Below are positions 52,733 to 62,600 of a stretch of 64,000 nucleotides of DNA, one piece after another. The notes beneath the pieces are model-generated. The model saw nothing but the letters and a program-made list of their open reading frames with translations, was not told where the DNA came from and did no database searches. Each line of letters opens with the position of its first letter. Within the stretch, counting starts at the first letter, position 1. A program made the position numbers and the translations under genes. Source of the DNA: BCD1 sp942492125 (GTDB lineage Bacteria; Bacteroidota; Bacteroidia; Chitinophagales; Saprospiraceae); assembly GCA_942492125.1 (NCBI GenBank), contig CALODM010000035.1, forward strand, positions 248,001-312,000, in the 5' to 3' direction.

Positions 52733-52777
52733 AAAAGGAGGAGTCTTCATAGCAAAGCTTCTCCTTTCTTTTTTTTA
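52733..52777 (+). terminator. Rho-independent terminator
   Basis: AAAGGAG (52734-52740) pairs with CTCCTTT (52761-52767) with further imperfect pairs inside, followed by a T-rich run. Confidence 0.65.
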
Positions 52778-52791
52778 GAAATATTATTTAA

Positions 52792-53274
52792 ATGGCACTC
52801 GAAGTTGAAAGAAAATTCCTGGTGTACGGAAATTTCAAGGAAAAAGCAAAGCATACGTTTTTTATAGCCCAGGGATATCTAAATTCGAATCCTGAACGAT
52901 CAGTAAGAGTGAGGATTCAGAAAGAAAAAGCCTACCTGACCATTAAAGGTTTGGGTAATGAATCCGGGGTGAGCAGGTTTGAGTGGGAAACAGAGATTCC
53001 AAAAGAAGATGCAGTATCCCTGTTGAAAATTTGTGAGCCCGGATTGATTGAAAAGACCCGGTATTTGGTTGAGGCGGGCAGACATATCTATGAGGTCGAT
53101 GAATTTTCCGGAGAAAACAAGGGCCTCGTAATTGCTGAAATTGAGCTAAAGTCAGAGGATGAAGTCTTTGAAAAACCTGATTGGTTAGGCGAAGAGGTAA
53201 CCGGGATTGAAAAATATTATAACGCAATGCTGATCCAAAACCCTTACTCGAAATGGAAATCATTAACCTTTTGA
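52792..53274 (+). CDS. CYTH-domain protein (inorganic triphosphatase/adenylate cyclase class IV family)
   Basis: 160 residues. The CYTH signature ExExK is EVERKF at residues 3-8. Further acidic and basic strands follow as expected: RVRIQKEKAYLTIKG, FEWETEIP, EVDEFSGENKGLVIAEIEL. Bacterial members of this short type are mostly tripolyphosphatases requiring Mg2+ or Mn2+. Cytoplasmic. Its neighbours are decayed genes, so no operon context is informative. Confidence 0.9.
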   Translation: MALEVERKFLVYGNFKEKAKHTFFIAQGYLNSNPERSVRVRIQKEKAYLTIKGLGNESGVSRFEWETEIPKEDAVSLLKICEPGLIEKTRYLVEAGRHIYEVDEFSGENKGLVIAEIELKSEDEVFEKPDWLGEEVTGIEKYYNAMLIQNPYSKWKSLTF

Positions 53275-53300
53275 ATGACTTGCTTTTTTGAAAGTTGCAA

Positions 53301-53670
53301 ATGCTTTTGATTATAAAAAAGCCAAATAACATATTAATTTATCACAACTAATGATGCGGCAAAAAGTCATTGGACATTGGCAATTCTGGAAGAAAAGGGA
53401 ATTAAACCTGAAATAATCCTATACCTGCAGGACACCCCTTCCAGGGAAGAACTATCTGCTGTGCTCGAAAAATTAGGCATGCAGGCATCCCAAATCGTCA
53501 GAAAGAGTGAGCAGGTTTACAAAGATAATTTTAAAGGTAAGGAATTGTCGGAAGACGAGTGGCTGGATGCCCTTGTTCAATACCCTAAATTAATGGAAAG
53601 ACCCATTGTGATTAGAGACGACAGGGCGGTTCTGGGAAGGCCGCCGGAAAATGTTTTGGATTTGATCTAA
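53301..53670 (+). pseudogene. ArsC-family reductase gene inactivated at the active site
   Basis: From ATG 53301 the frame reads up to NILIYHN, then has TAA TGA exactly where ArsC-family proteins have Pro-Arg before the catalytic Cys, then TGC (Cys) GGC AAA. One extra A in AAAAA (53361-53365) then shifts the frame, after which the normal protein continues (TLAILEEKGIKPE, then ERPIVIRDDRAVLGRPPENV) to 53670. Two stops and a frameshift mean no intact reductase can be made, although a 97-residue fragment from a TTG at 53377 is open. It lies 6 bp from the convergent miaA gene. Confidence 0.8.
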
Positions 53671-53676
53671 TGAGAA

Positions 53677-54825
53677 TCACTTCCCAAATTCTTCTTTTAA
53701 CAAAGCTTGTTCGTGTTCTAAAAGTTGCCTGACGGATTTATCCTCTGATAATATTTCAACAGGGTGCCAAACCGTTTTTTGGGGTTTGTTTTCAAAGGTA
53801 ATATAGCCGGCTAAGGTGTTTTCAATCGTTGCTGTGAGGACTTTTCCTGTTTTTGGATTAGCTGGATTGATTTTTAAATCCAGGTCTTCATATAGAGAGA
53901 CTTTGAGTTGAAGTTTTTTCCGGATCACCATGTCGATATACTCAAGCGCTATGGTAAAGTCTTCAGGACGAATATGTTTCCATAGACCTTGATTACGCAT
54001 CCATGTTATTTGTCTTTTGGCATACCTTCTGGTGTTTCGTTTGATTAAATCCACAGCCTGCTCTAATGTCCTATCCCCCTCCAGGTAGGGGATCAATTCC
54101 TGATATCCCACGGTCCGCATGGCATTGAGCCGACGATGCGGGTAAAGTGATTTAACTTCTTGTTCAAGACCGTTTTCCATCATCTGATCAACTCTTTGGT
54201 TGATACGATGATAAAGGGATTCCCGGGGATGATGGAGCTGTAAAAAAATAGGTTTGAAGTTCCTGTCCTTGCCTTTTCCGGTTCTAAAGGAAGAAAAAGG
54301 TTTTCCGGTAGCCCTGACGACCTCGATGGCACGCATCAGCCGGTTGGGGTTTTGTTGATCAACCACTTCAAAATAATCCGGGTCTTTTTCTTTTAATTCT
54401 TCCTGTAAGAAGACAATTCCTTTTTCGTTGTAGTCTGCTACAACTGCCCTTTTGATGTGCTCAGGCACCTCCGGAAAATAATCCAGCCCGAAGCAAACCG
54501 CTCCAATGTACAGACCGCTACCGCCACATAAAATGACCACATCGTGCTTTTGGAAAAGATCATTCAGCAGGGCAATGGCTTCTTTTTCAAAATCACCGAC
54601 ACTATAATCGTCTGATATTCCAAGGCTGTTTACAAAATGGTGTTTTACTTTTGTCAATTCTTCTGGCGTTGGTTTTGCCGTTCCGATTTCCATTTCCCGG
54701 TAGAACTGTCGACTGTCACAGCTTATTATTTCTGTATGGAAATGCCGGGCCATTTCAATGGCGAAACTTGTCTTCCCACTTGCTGTAGGTCCTCCAATGA
54801 CGATTAGATATTTGTTTTCGGACAT
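53677..54825 (-). CDS. miaA: tRNA dimethylallyltransferase with C-terminal extension
   Basis: 382 residues, longer than the usual about 300-315. P-loop GGPTASGKTS (residues 11-20), DSRQFYREMEIGTAKP, CGGSGLYIGAVCFGLD and RNTRRYAKRQITWMRN are diagnostic of MiaA, which adds dimethylallyl to A37 of tRNAs reading UNN codons. After about residue 310 comes a roughly 70-residue extension (VIRKKLQLKVSLYEDLDLKI...) of beta-strand character with no recognised domain. The start ATG follows a short gap to the TIGR01777 gene, on the same strand. Confidence 0.95.
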   Translation of the reverse strand: MSENKYLIVIGGPTASGKTSFAIEMARHFHTEIISCDSRQFYREMEIGTAKPTPEELTKVKHHFVNSLGISDDYSVGDFEKEAIALLNDLFQKHDVVILCGGSGLYIGAVCFGLDYFPEVPEHIKRAVVADYNEKGIVFLQEELKEKDPDYFEVVDQQNPNRLMRAIEVVRATGKPFSSFRTGKGKDRNFKPIFLQLHHPRESLYHRINQRVDQMMENGLEQEVKSLYPHRRLNAMRTVGYQELIPYLEGDRTLEQAVDLIKRNTRRYAKRQITWMRNQGLWKHIRPEDFTIALEYIDMVIRKKLQLKVSLYEDLDLKINPANPKTGKVLTATIENTLAGYITFENKPQKTVWHPVEILSEDKSVRQLLEHEQALLKEEFGK

Positions 54826-54867
54826 GGAGCTAAGATAAGAGATTAATCAAAATTTCTAAATGAAATT

Positions 54868-55794
54868 TTACGACCATCCTCGTGTCAGATCCAACAGGGC
54901 ACGTTCCAGTTCCGGAAACTTGAACTCAAATCCCATATCAGGCAATCGCCTTGAGATCACTTTTCTGCTTTTGAGCAATAGCTCTGTTTCTGTACCTATG
55001 AAAAAGGCCCCAATGTCCAATAGCCAGACAGGAGCAGGTAATCCAATTACGTGGCCCGTGACTTTTCTGAGTGTTTGCATAAAAGCAGCATTTTGAACGG
55101 GGTAGGGGGCTGAACAATTGATTATCCCGCCAACCTCTTTGTTGGAGATGCACCATTCTGTTATTCGGGCTAAATCTTCAATGTGAATCCAGCTGATGTA
55201 TTGTTTACCATTACCTTGCTTTCCTCCAAGTGCCAAACGAGTCAGCCATCTCATAGGAGGAAGGGCGCCACCGTCCCTTCCCAGGGTAATGGCCGATCTG
55301 AGTGCCACTTTTCTAACGGATGGCGTTTCACTGTTGAAGAAGGTTTCCTCCCATCGCCGGCATACATCAACCGAGAATCCCTGACCAATTTTACCGTTTA
55401 TTTCATCATTGGGAATTCCGCTGGTAGTATGTTGGTATATGGTAGCTGAGGCGGCGTTTATCCAAACTTCCGGTGGCGTTGCACATCGATCGATGGCCGC
55501 TGCTATCACCCTGGTCGAATCTTCTCTGCTATTGAGAATAGCGGTTTTATTTTTCGTATTATATCTGCAATTGACGCTTTTGCCGCTCAAATTGATCACA
55601 GCTTTGGCACCCTCAAGATATTTTGACCAGGCACCTTGATTTTTTCCATCCCAATAACATTGTTCAATGTCGGATTTTGACTGGCCTGGTTTACGGCTGA
55701 GAACGATTACAGAAAAGTTTCTTTTGGCGAAATAGTCACTGAGGTATTTCCCAATGAATCCATTCCCTCCGGGTATTACAATTCTTTGCTTCAT
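54868..55794 (-). CDS. TIGR01777-family epimerase (SDR, YfcH-like)
   Basis: 308 residues from ATG 55794 (MKQRIVIPGGNGFIG); a TTG six codons upstream is less likely. Rossmann motif GGNGFIGKYL at residues 9-18, then VINLSGKSVNCRY, SATIYQH and the family's typical WIHIEDLARITEWCI, GIINCSAPYPVQNAAFMQTL. Members are linked to lipid or cell-envelope functions but the substrate is unknown. It lies just upstream of miaA in the transcription direction. Confidence 0.88.
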   Translation of the reverse strand: MKQRIVIPGGNGFIGKYLSDYFAKRNFSVIVLSRKPGQSKSDIEQCYWDGKNQGAWSKYLEGAKAVINLSGKSVNCRYNTKNKTAILNSREDSTRVIAAAIDRCATPPEVWINAASATIYQHTTSGIPNDEINGKIGQGFSVDVCRRWEETFFNSETPSVRKVALRSAITLGRDGGALPPMRWLTRLALGGKQGNGKQYISWIHIEDLARITEWCISNKEVGGIINCSAPYPVQNAAFMQTLRKVTGHVIGLPAPVWLLDIGAFFIGTETELLLKSRKVISRRLPDMGFEFKFPELERALLDLTRGWS

Positions 55795-56016
55795 TTTGTG
55801 ATTTTGAAACAAAGATAGAAATTTTATTCAAAACTTTCAATATTTATTGAAAGTTTGATTTTGTTATAATTTCCTTTATCTACTCTCTACTGGTTACTAA
55901 ATGACTTTTTTTGTAAAAAAATCACGAAGTTCCTTCAGTTTTGCATACAATGATTGAATTTTCGACGTGGATAAAGGGATCCGCAGCTTGAATGAATTAT
56001 ATCTCAAAAGGAGAGG

Positions 56017-56051
56017 GCTGGTCTTTATTTAACCAACACAACCTCTCCTTT
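56017..56051 (-). terminator. Terminator overlapping the end of the type B T9SS gene
   Basis: AAAGGAGAGG (56017-56026) and CCTCTCCTTT (56042-56051) form a perfect 10-bp stem that includes the stop codon; on the minus strand it is followed by TTTTGAG. Confidence 0.7.
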
Positions 56052-59000
56052 GAAGACTTCGGTAGTGCCATCAACAAATTCAATTTCAGCGACATATACA
56101 AAAACGCCGGGATTCAGGGGTTGCCCCTGGAATTTTCCATCCCAATGATTAAAGGGATCATTGGACATTGCGTTTAGGCGTTCATGGAGCAGATCTCCTG
56201 CTCTTGAAAATACCCTGAAAGATTTAATCCTTTCAATACCGACGCCACTGAAAATACCAAAATCGTCATTGACTCCATCGTTATTGGGACTAAATGCATT
56301 TGGGATAAAGATATTTCGATCCTTATTGATCCAGATAAAAACTGCATCTTCAGCAGAACATTGGGTTATTGTATCAAAAACAGCCACACTGTAAAGAGAA
56401 GAAACATAAGGTGTAACGACTATCTCATTCGTCTTTACAGTATCTGAATGGGTCCACGAATAGTTCAAATTGGTACTATTGCTCAGCGCTTGAATAAAAG
56501 CTGTTTCTCCCAGCGAAATTTCAAAATCTTCCCCCAGATCAACAAAGAGGTCGGGTGGTCCCAAAACGGAAATATCCAATGACAATTCACAGCCGGAAAC
56601 ATCCTGAACCAATATCTCATAACTACCTTCCTCTAATCCTGAAAAGGTTTGGAAGGCGGAAAAATTCTCACCATCCAGGGAAAAAACATAACCGGGCATT
56701 CCGCCATAAACGGTGTCAATGTAAATCTCACCACCATTGGATGGATCAAGGCAGGTAATATCTTTGGCGCTGATCTGGGCTATGAGTTGTGCTGGTTGCT
56801 GAAGAGTAAATTCTGCAGAAGCTTCACAGCCTTTTTCATTCACAATATTCAACTGGTACATCCCGGCTCCCAGGTTTTCGGCTAGTGCAGTTTGTGCACC
56901 TGAACTCCAGTTGTAATTGAGTGAATTCCAGGGCCCGGAAACCTGCGCCTGCAAAACCCCGTCCGTTTCGCCAAAACAACTTATTTCATTTAAAATGTCA
57001 ATGTCTACTTCCAAAGGTGCTGAAGGTTGGGTGATTTCCACAGACGTATAGGCCTCGCATCCGTCGGTATTAGTAACCGTAACGTCATAAAAGCCAGCGG
57101 ATAATCCTGTAATTTCGGGGGTTGTTTCCCCATTGACCCAATTATAGTCAGCTGCGATACCATTTTGCAACAATACTCCGGCGTGACCATCTTCTCCTTC
57201 AAAACAGGAGACCTCCTGAATCGGGTCAGGTATAGCGATGAATTCCAGGGGCTCATCAATGAAAAATGAAGTAATAAGTGCACAACCATTTTCGTCTGTA
57301 ATGGTGAGTTCATAATTTCCTGAACACAAACCCGATAGATCTTCGCTATCCGCTCCGTTTGACCAAAGGAAGGTTCTGTTACCAGTTCCGCCAATGGTAT
57401 TGATATCGATAAAACCATCGCAAAACCCGTAGCAGGAAACATCAGTTACGATCTCAGAGTCAAGTTCTAATTCTTCCGGTTCATAAACATTGGCACTAAA
57501 TGAAGTATCAAAAAAAGCATCAATGATCGTTATCTCGACCGAGCCACCATGGAGGTTTTCGATAAAGGTCTCATCGCCTTCGGCACTGATAATCCCTGAG
57601 CCATTCAGTCCCGAACTGCTTTGAGTCCAGGAAAAATTATAGGGAGGCTCACCATTGAGTGTGGTGAAGCGTATGGTACCGTTGGTTTCCCCAAAACAAT
57701 TGAGGGAATCATTTTCAAAAATGGGGATGATCCCTGTCAAAAACGCAACATCAATACATTCTATTATTTCACATCCTATATCATCGGTGATGGTCACACA
57801 GCAATTATCTCCGCCTATCAGGGTTGTCGCTGTGGCAGTAGTTTCACCAGTACACCAGGCATAGGAATAGTTTCCTGAACCACCGGTTACATTGGCAGTG
57901 GCTATACCTGTTGCGGTCATACCAATGGCCGGAGTCTGGTCAATGGTGGCAACCAAAGGATCTAAAAATGTCAGATTGGTAAAAACAATGCTGTCACAGC
58001 CTGCAAACACCTGAATGGTATCCGCATAACTTCCGGAAATGGTATAAATGCTTGAACCAACCTGATATTGGGTTCCGGCACACACCATCGTGTCAACGGT
58101 TACCTTTGGTGTAATGTCTCCATTGTCTGTTACTCTTATTTTAAAAACACCTTTGGCATTAAAACCTGTACCGTCAACGAGGATCCAATAAGGGCGACCT
58201 GGATACAAACAGGTTGCGATCATGCTTTGGTCGAGATCATCATCATCATACTGACTCATGACGTGTCCAAATACTCCATTGCAAAAGTTATTGAATGACC
58301 GGTAAAGGGCAAGCTGTATTCCTATGGAATCAATAGTTCTGTCTGTAATACCTTCAATAAGCACGTGTCCCGAAGGGGGTGCAATAAAGCCAAACCACAC
58401 GGAATGCTGACTGACAAAGGCCTGTACATAAGGATCGTCAGAATCTGTCGAACAAAAGTTGGAAACCCAGTTGGGGGTTTCAACAAATCCTCCTTCAGGG
58501 ACTTCGCCAAGATCTTCATATTCACATCTCAAATCACCACCCTCCATAATGCCGATATCAATTATTTCTAGTCCAAAGACTCCGGTAGTAGCAGCGGGTG
58601 CAGCTCCATCAACCAAAATAAAATAGGTTGTATTGGGCATTGGGCATTCAATGGGCATCCAGACATTATTGTCTACATCAGGCCAGTAGGCTGACACCAG
58701 GGTTAAGTTGCCCAGGCAATCATCCGTATCACTGGTATAGACCCCAACCTGAAGGTCTATGTCAAAACCTGTGGCTTGCGGGTCATCAACGGCATTTATG
58801 AAAAATTCGCCCGAAATGTCGGGTCCGGTGGTAAAGGAAAACCAAACCCCTGCCTGGTTGAAAAAAAATCCTTCATCGGAAGGTTGTGGATCTCCCAGAT
58901 TGGTAGCACAAAGATTCGAGTAAAGCCCTTGTGATGCATCCCCAAGGGTGCCACCAAACCCCAATGTACCCAAATCAATGGCATTGCAGATGGCATCATT

Positions 59001-59483
59001 GGTGATGGGCGGGGTAGTGGCTACGTTGGAAATAGTAAAAGAAACTTCTCCGTCTGAAGCTAAATTATCCGGTAAACCCAAAGTATACGTTGCATTCCAA
59101 TTGACAAATGGAATCGGGTAGTCCTGGCAAATCGTTTCAGAACAATTGTTGTCAGTATCGCATCCCAACCCAAGTTCATAGACTAATGCATCATTTTCAA
59201 AAGCGGTAAAACATATTTCCACAGTTGCTGGCACATCGGCCTCACAACCAAAATTGGCTGCGTACTGTATATTGGGTAGCGACGTAAAACAATTACCAGT
59301 TTCAGGATAGATCACTGCACCTTCATTCTCAATATTGACACTCCACAAGGGATCAGCCCCTCCAAAAAAATCAGTACAAGTGGTTGTGGCGAAACCACTT
59401 TCAATGGTTACATTGACTTGAATTTGACCGAATGAAGTAAGCGATAAAAATAAAACAGGGATTAGTAGTAGTAATTTTCTCAT
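56025..59483 (-). CDS. Giant surface protein with SprB repeats and type B T9SS domain
   Basis: 1152 residues from ATG 59483 (MRKLLLLIPVLFLSL, a clear signal peptide); a start five codons upstream is possible. Repeated glycine-rich beta modules fill the middle. From about residue 590 several SprB-type repeats occur (SCYGFCDGFIDINTIGGTGN, GCALITSFFIDEPLEF, VSCFEGEDGHAGV). The last ~95 residues (IFIPNAFSPNNDGVNDDFGI...) are the gliding-motility-associated type B C-terminal domain. Probably exported by T9SS and retained at the cell surface as an adhesin. It is transcribed in tandem with the next giant protein. Confidence 0.88.
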   Translation of the reverse strand: MRKLLLLIPVLFLSLTSFGQIQVNVTIESGFATTTCTDFFGGADPLWSVNIENEGAVIYPETGNCFTSLPNIQYAANFGCEADVPATVEICFTAFENDALVYELGLGCDTDNNCSETICQDYPIPFVNWNATYTLGLPDNLASDGEVSFTISNVATTPPITNDAICNAIDLGTLGFGGTLGDASQGLYSNLCATNLGDPQPSDEGFFFNQAGVWFSFTTGPDISGEFFINAVDDPQATGFDIDLQVGVYTSDTDDCLGNLTLVSAYWPDVDNNVWMPIECPMPNTTYFILVDGAAPAATTGVFGLEIIDIGIMEGGDLRCEYEDLGEVPEGGFVETPNWVSNFCSTDSDDPYVQAFVSQHSVWFGFIAPPSGHVLIEGITDRTIDSIGIQLALYRSFNNFCNGVFGHVMSQYDDDDLDQSMIATCLYPGRPYWILVDGTGFNAKGVFKIRVTDNGDITPKVTVDTMVCAGTQYQVGSSIYTISGSYADTIQVFAGCDSIVFTNLTFLDPLVATIDQTPAIGMTATGIATANVTGGSGNYSYAWCTGETTATATTLIGGDNCCVTITDDIGCEIIECIDVAFLTGIIPIFENDSLNCFGETNGTIRFTTLNGEPPYNFSWTQSSSGLNGSGIISAEGDETFIENLHGGSVEITIIDAFFDTSFSANVYEPEELELDSEIVTDVSCYGFCDGFIDINTIGGTGNRTFLWSNGADSEDLSGLCSGNYELTITDENGCALITSFFIDEPLEFIAIPDPIQEVSCFEGEDGHAGVLLQNGIAADYNWVNGETTPEITGLSAGFYDVTVTNTDGCEAYTSVEITQPSAPLEVDIDILNEISCFGETDGVLQAQVSGPWNSLNYNWSSGAQTALAENLGAGMYQLNIVNEKGCEASAEFTLQQPAQLIAQISAKDITCLDPSNGGEIYIDTVYGGMPGYVFSLDGENFSAFQTFSGLEEGSYEILVQDVSGCELSLDISVLGPPDLFVDLGEDFEISLGETAFIQALSNSTNLNYSWTHSDTVKTNEIVVTPYVSSLYSVAVFDTITQCSAEDAVFIWINKDRNIFIPNAFSPNNDGVNDDFGIFSGVGIERIKSFRVFSRAGDLLHERLNAMSNDPFNHWDGKFQGQPLNPGVFVYVAEIEFVDGTTEVFKGEVVLVK

Positions 59484-59632
59484 TATTTGTTGTTTCAAAA
59501 AAGTAGAAGCCGTTGTTAAGGGGTCAACAACAGAAGGAGTGTGGAGATAATTAAACTTTCATATTAACGAAACGAATTTACGATTATTATAATTCAAAAA
59601 AAATAATTCGGAATGGCATAATTATAAATTAA

Positions 59633-59670
59633 ACAGCCCTTTGCAAGCTGCATTGCTCACAAAGGGCTGT
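59633..59670 (-). terminator. Terminator between the two giant surface-protein genes
   Basis: ACAGCCCTTTG (59633-59643) and CAAAGGGCTGT (59660-59670) form a perfect 11-bp stem. On the minus strand it is followed by TTTAATTTATAA. Confidence 0.75.
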
Positions 59671-59690
59671 AGAGGAAGAAAAATTATTGA

Positions 59691-62600
59691 TTAACGAATG
59701 ATGGTTACATCACCCCGGATAATTTCTCCCTTGGAAATATTTAAGCGAAGGATGTAATAATAGGTTCCATGCGGTAATTCATTTCCTTGGTCATTTAATC
59801 CGTTCCAGTCATTATTGTACGGAGCCGCCGAGTATACAATATCACCCCAACGGTTGAAGATAATGATCTCATTATCAGGGAATTCATCCGGTGCATTATT
59901 GGCAATAATGTCAAATATGAGCATGTCGTTCAAGCCATCTTCATTAGGCGTTATGGTATTGGCTACCTCCGGTTCGTTTGGATCTTCCGGTACAATGATG
60001 ATAATGGTTGCCTCATCACATTTTTCAGGACAGTTGGTACTGCAAATCTGATAGGTAACTTCCGTTTCCCCTTCTGCTCCTGGTCCAACGGAATAATGAT
60101 AAACACCATTAATCAAACTGTCCATTTGACCAAATAAAGGTTCTGATAAAATGGTAATGGTAACCTCTGAACTACTGGTAATATCATTGGCTAAAATATT
60201 GGTTGAGCCAAACCTGATTTCTTCGGTTAGTTCAATAAGGTCATTATTGGCAACCGGTGCAACCTCACTCATTATTATCAGTGTATCAGCACTATAATCC
60301 GGGCAACCATCTGCTGATAACGTCCAGATAAACAGGTTGTTGCCAGGATTCAATGGTGCAACTTCAGTGGTGTTAGCGGTCGGTGATTCAACGACAGCAC
60401 CTCCCAAAGAAGTCCATACACCTGAAGTTCCTGAAGGCAGGTTTGCTGAAATAGTAATGGTATCACCACAGTGCAGTGAATCCTGCATTGTCATAGCGTC
60501 CGGCGGGAATTCGAAAGAAATCATTACCGTGTCAGAACTGACACAACCGTTTTCCGTATTGATAACTTGCAATGCGTAAGTACCAGCTCCTTCAACCATT
60601 GGTGATATTTCTGTTTCATCACCAACAATATTGCCAGAAATGGCTGTCCACAAATATTCAAACTCGGCGCCCTGGGATGAACCGGAACCGTCCGCAGCAC
60701 CAACCTCTCCACATTCCAGAATAAAATCCTCCCCGGCATCTGCAACCGGAGTTTCTGTGTCGCTATCTACAGTAATGATTATGGCAGACGAGCACCCGTT
60801 TGAAGCCAGTGTCACAGAAAGTTCATAATCCCCCGGGGCATCAACATCTACAATCAAACTACCTGATGCGGGAGTGATATTTCCCGGACCTGTCCATGTT
60901 ATGTTACTGAAATCACTATCCAATCCTGTTGCACTGGCATCTATCTGTGAAGCAGCATTAGCACAGGTGATCAATGCTGGTGTGGCGAATTCAATCACAG
61001 GAGTCGTTTGATCAGATTCGACCAGAACAGTATCCTGACCAATACATCCATTGGTATTGTTGGTGATGGTCACCATGTAATTACCGGGATCACAAACGGT
61101 AGTTTCCAGCGCATTTGCCGGTTCAACTGCGCCTCCGTCCAGGCCCATCCATTCAACAGTGATATCTGTGAGTCCTTCCACAACTGCGCTGAGTGTAATG
61201 CACTCATCAATACAAGTTATCTGTATAGGATCATTGATATTAACAACAGGCTCTGCGAAATCTTCGCCGACAATTATTTCGTCACTGGAAGAACAGCCGT
61301 TGCTGGTATTTAAAACCGTTAGTTCATAAGTTCCTGCCGTCATTACATCTACCATGGACGTATTGTCCGGAGTCGGTGTTTCTCCGTCAACCGTATTAAC
61401 CCATGCGTAAGTAAATTCAGGACCGGTGGAGGAGTTTTCAGAACCAAGTGTTACCAGGTCTGTGTCACAATCGAGGAATACATCCATTCCTGCATCTGCA
61501 ACCGGAGCAATGGTATCAATACCTATAATATACTCCCCTGTGCCAATACAGCCGGTAACAGGATCAGTTATAGCAATAGTATAAACGCCTGGTTCATCGA
61601 CCACTGCAAAGTCAAGTGTATCTGGTCCAATAAACGGTCCGGGGGTCCAGAGAACATCGTAATCACCATTCGGAGCGATGATCATATCAGGCTGTAGCGT
61701 CAGCGTATCGTTTTCACAACTTAAATTTTGTACGGGCTCATTGATAGTGACTACAGGTAATTCACTATTGAGGAAAACCTCGGCACAATCAGTAGCCACA
61801 CAGCCATTGTCAAGGTTGGTTACCTGAAGACAATACACCCCTTCTGAATCAACGATAAGGAAGGCCTCTGTACCTACTTCCACACCATCAGTATCCGTCC
61901 AGGAATAGGCCATATTGTCTCCGGCGGAGGTATTCATGCCTATTAGCGTATCTGAAGCAATCGCACAGGTTAGTAACAGATCAGTACCTGCATCGGCGAT
62001 TGGGGATAATGTGTCCAAACCAACCGAAATCTGAGTCAAGGCGGTACAGTTGGTGGTCGTATCGGTAACTTCAAGCGAGTAAACCCCTTCTGCAACAACC
62101 ATTGGCATCAATGTGGTATCACTATCAGGTACAAATTGACCGCCACCAGAGGCTGTCCATGTAAAAATAAAATTCTCTGGCAAAACACCATCAACCGTTG
62201 CAATGATCTGTATGGTGTCAACCAAACAAGTTAAACTGGTGTCTGTTGCCGGGATCGTCGTGATAACAGGAAAGTCTTCATTAGGAACCACCTGTATGGT
62301 ATCAGAAGCTTCACAACCCGTCAGCGAGTTAAAAACATGTAAATAATAGGTTCCCAGATCAGGAATAGCAATGTTGGGGTTGGTTGAAATAGAGTTGTTC
62401 TCAAAATCAAACCATTCATATTCTACTATTACCGGGGGATTATTTTCAGTAGCTGCATTTAAAATGACTGCAGCTTCACAGCTAAGGGTAACCGTTTCTG
62501 CACCTCCGTTAATGATGGCTTCGGGCAGTTCCTGGTCATTTTCAACTCTTACAGTGTCTGTGGATGAACATTGATTGATTACATTTTCGACTTCGATTTG

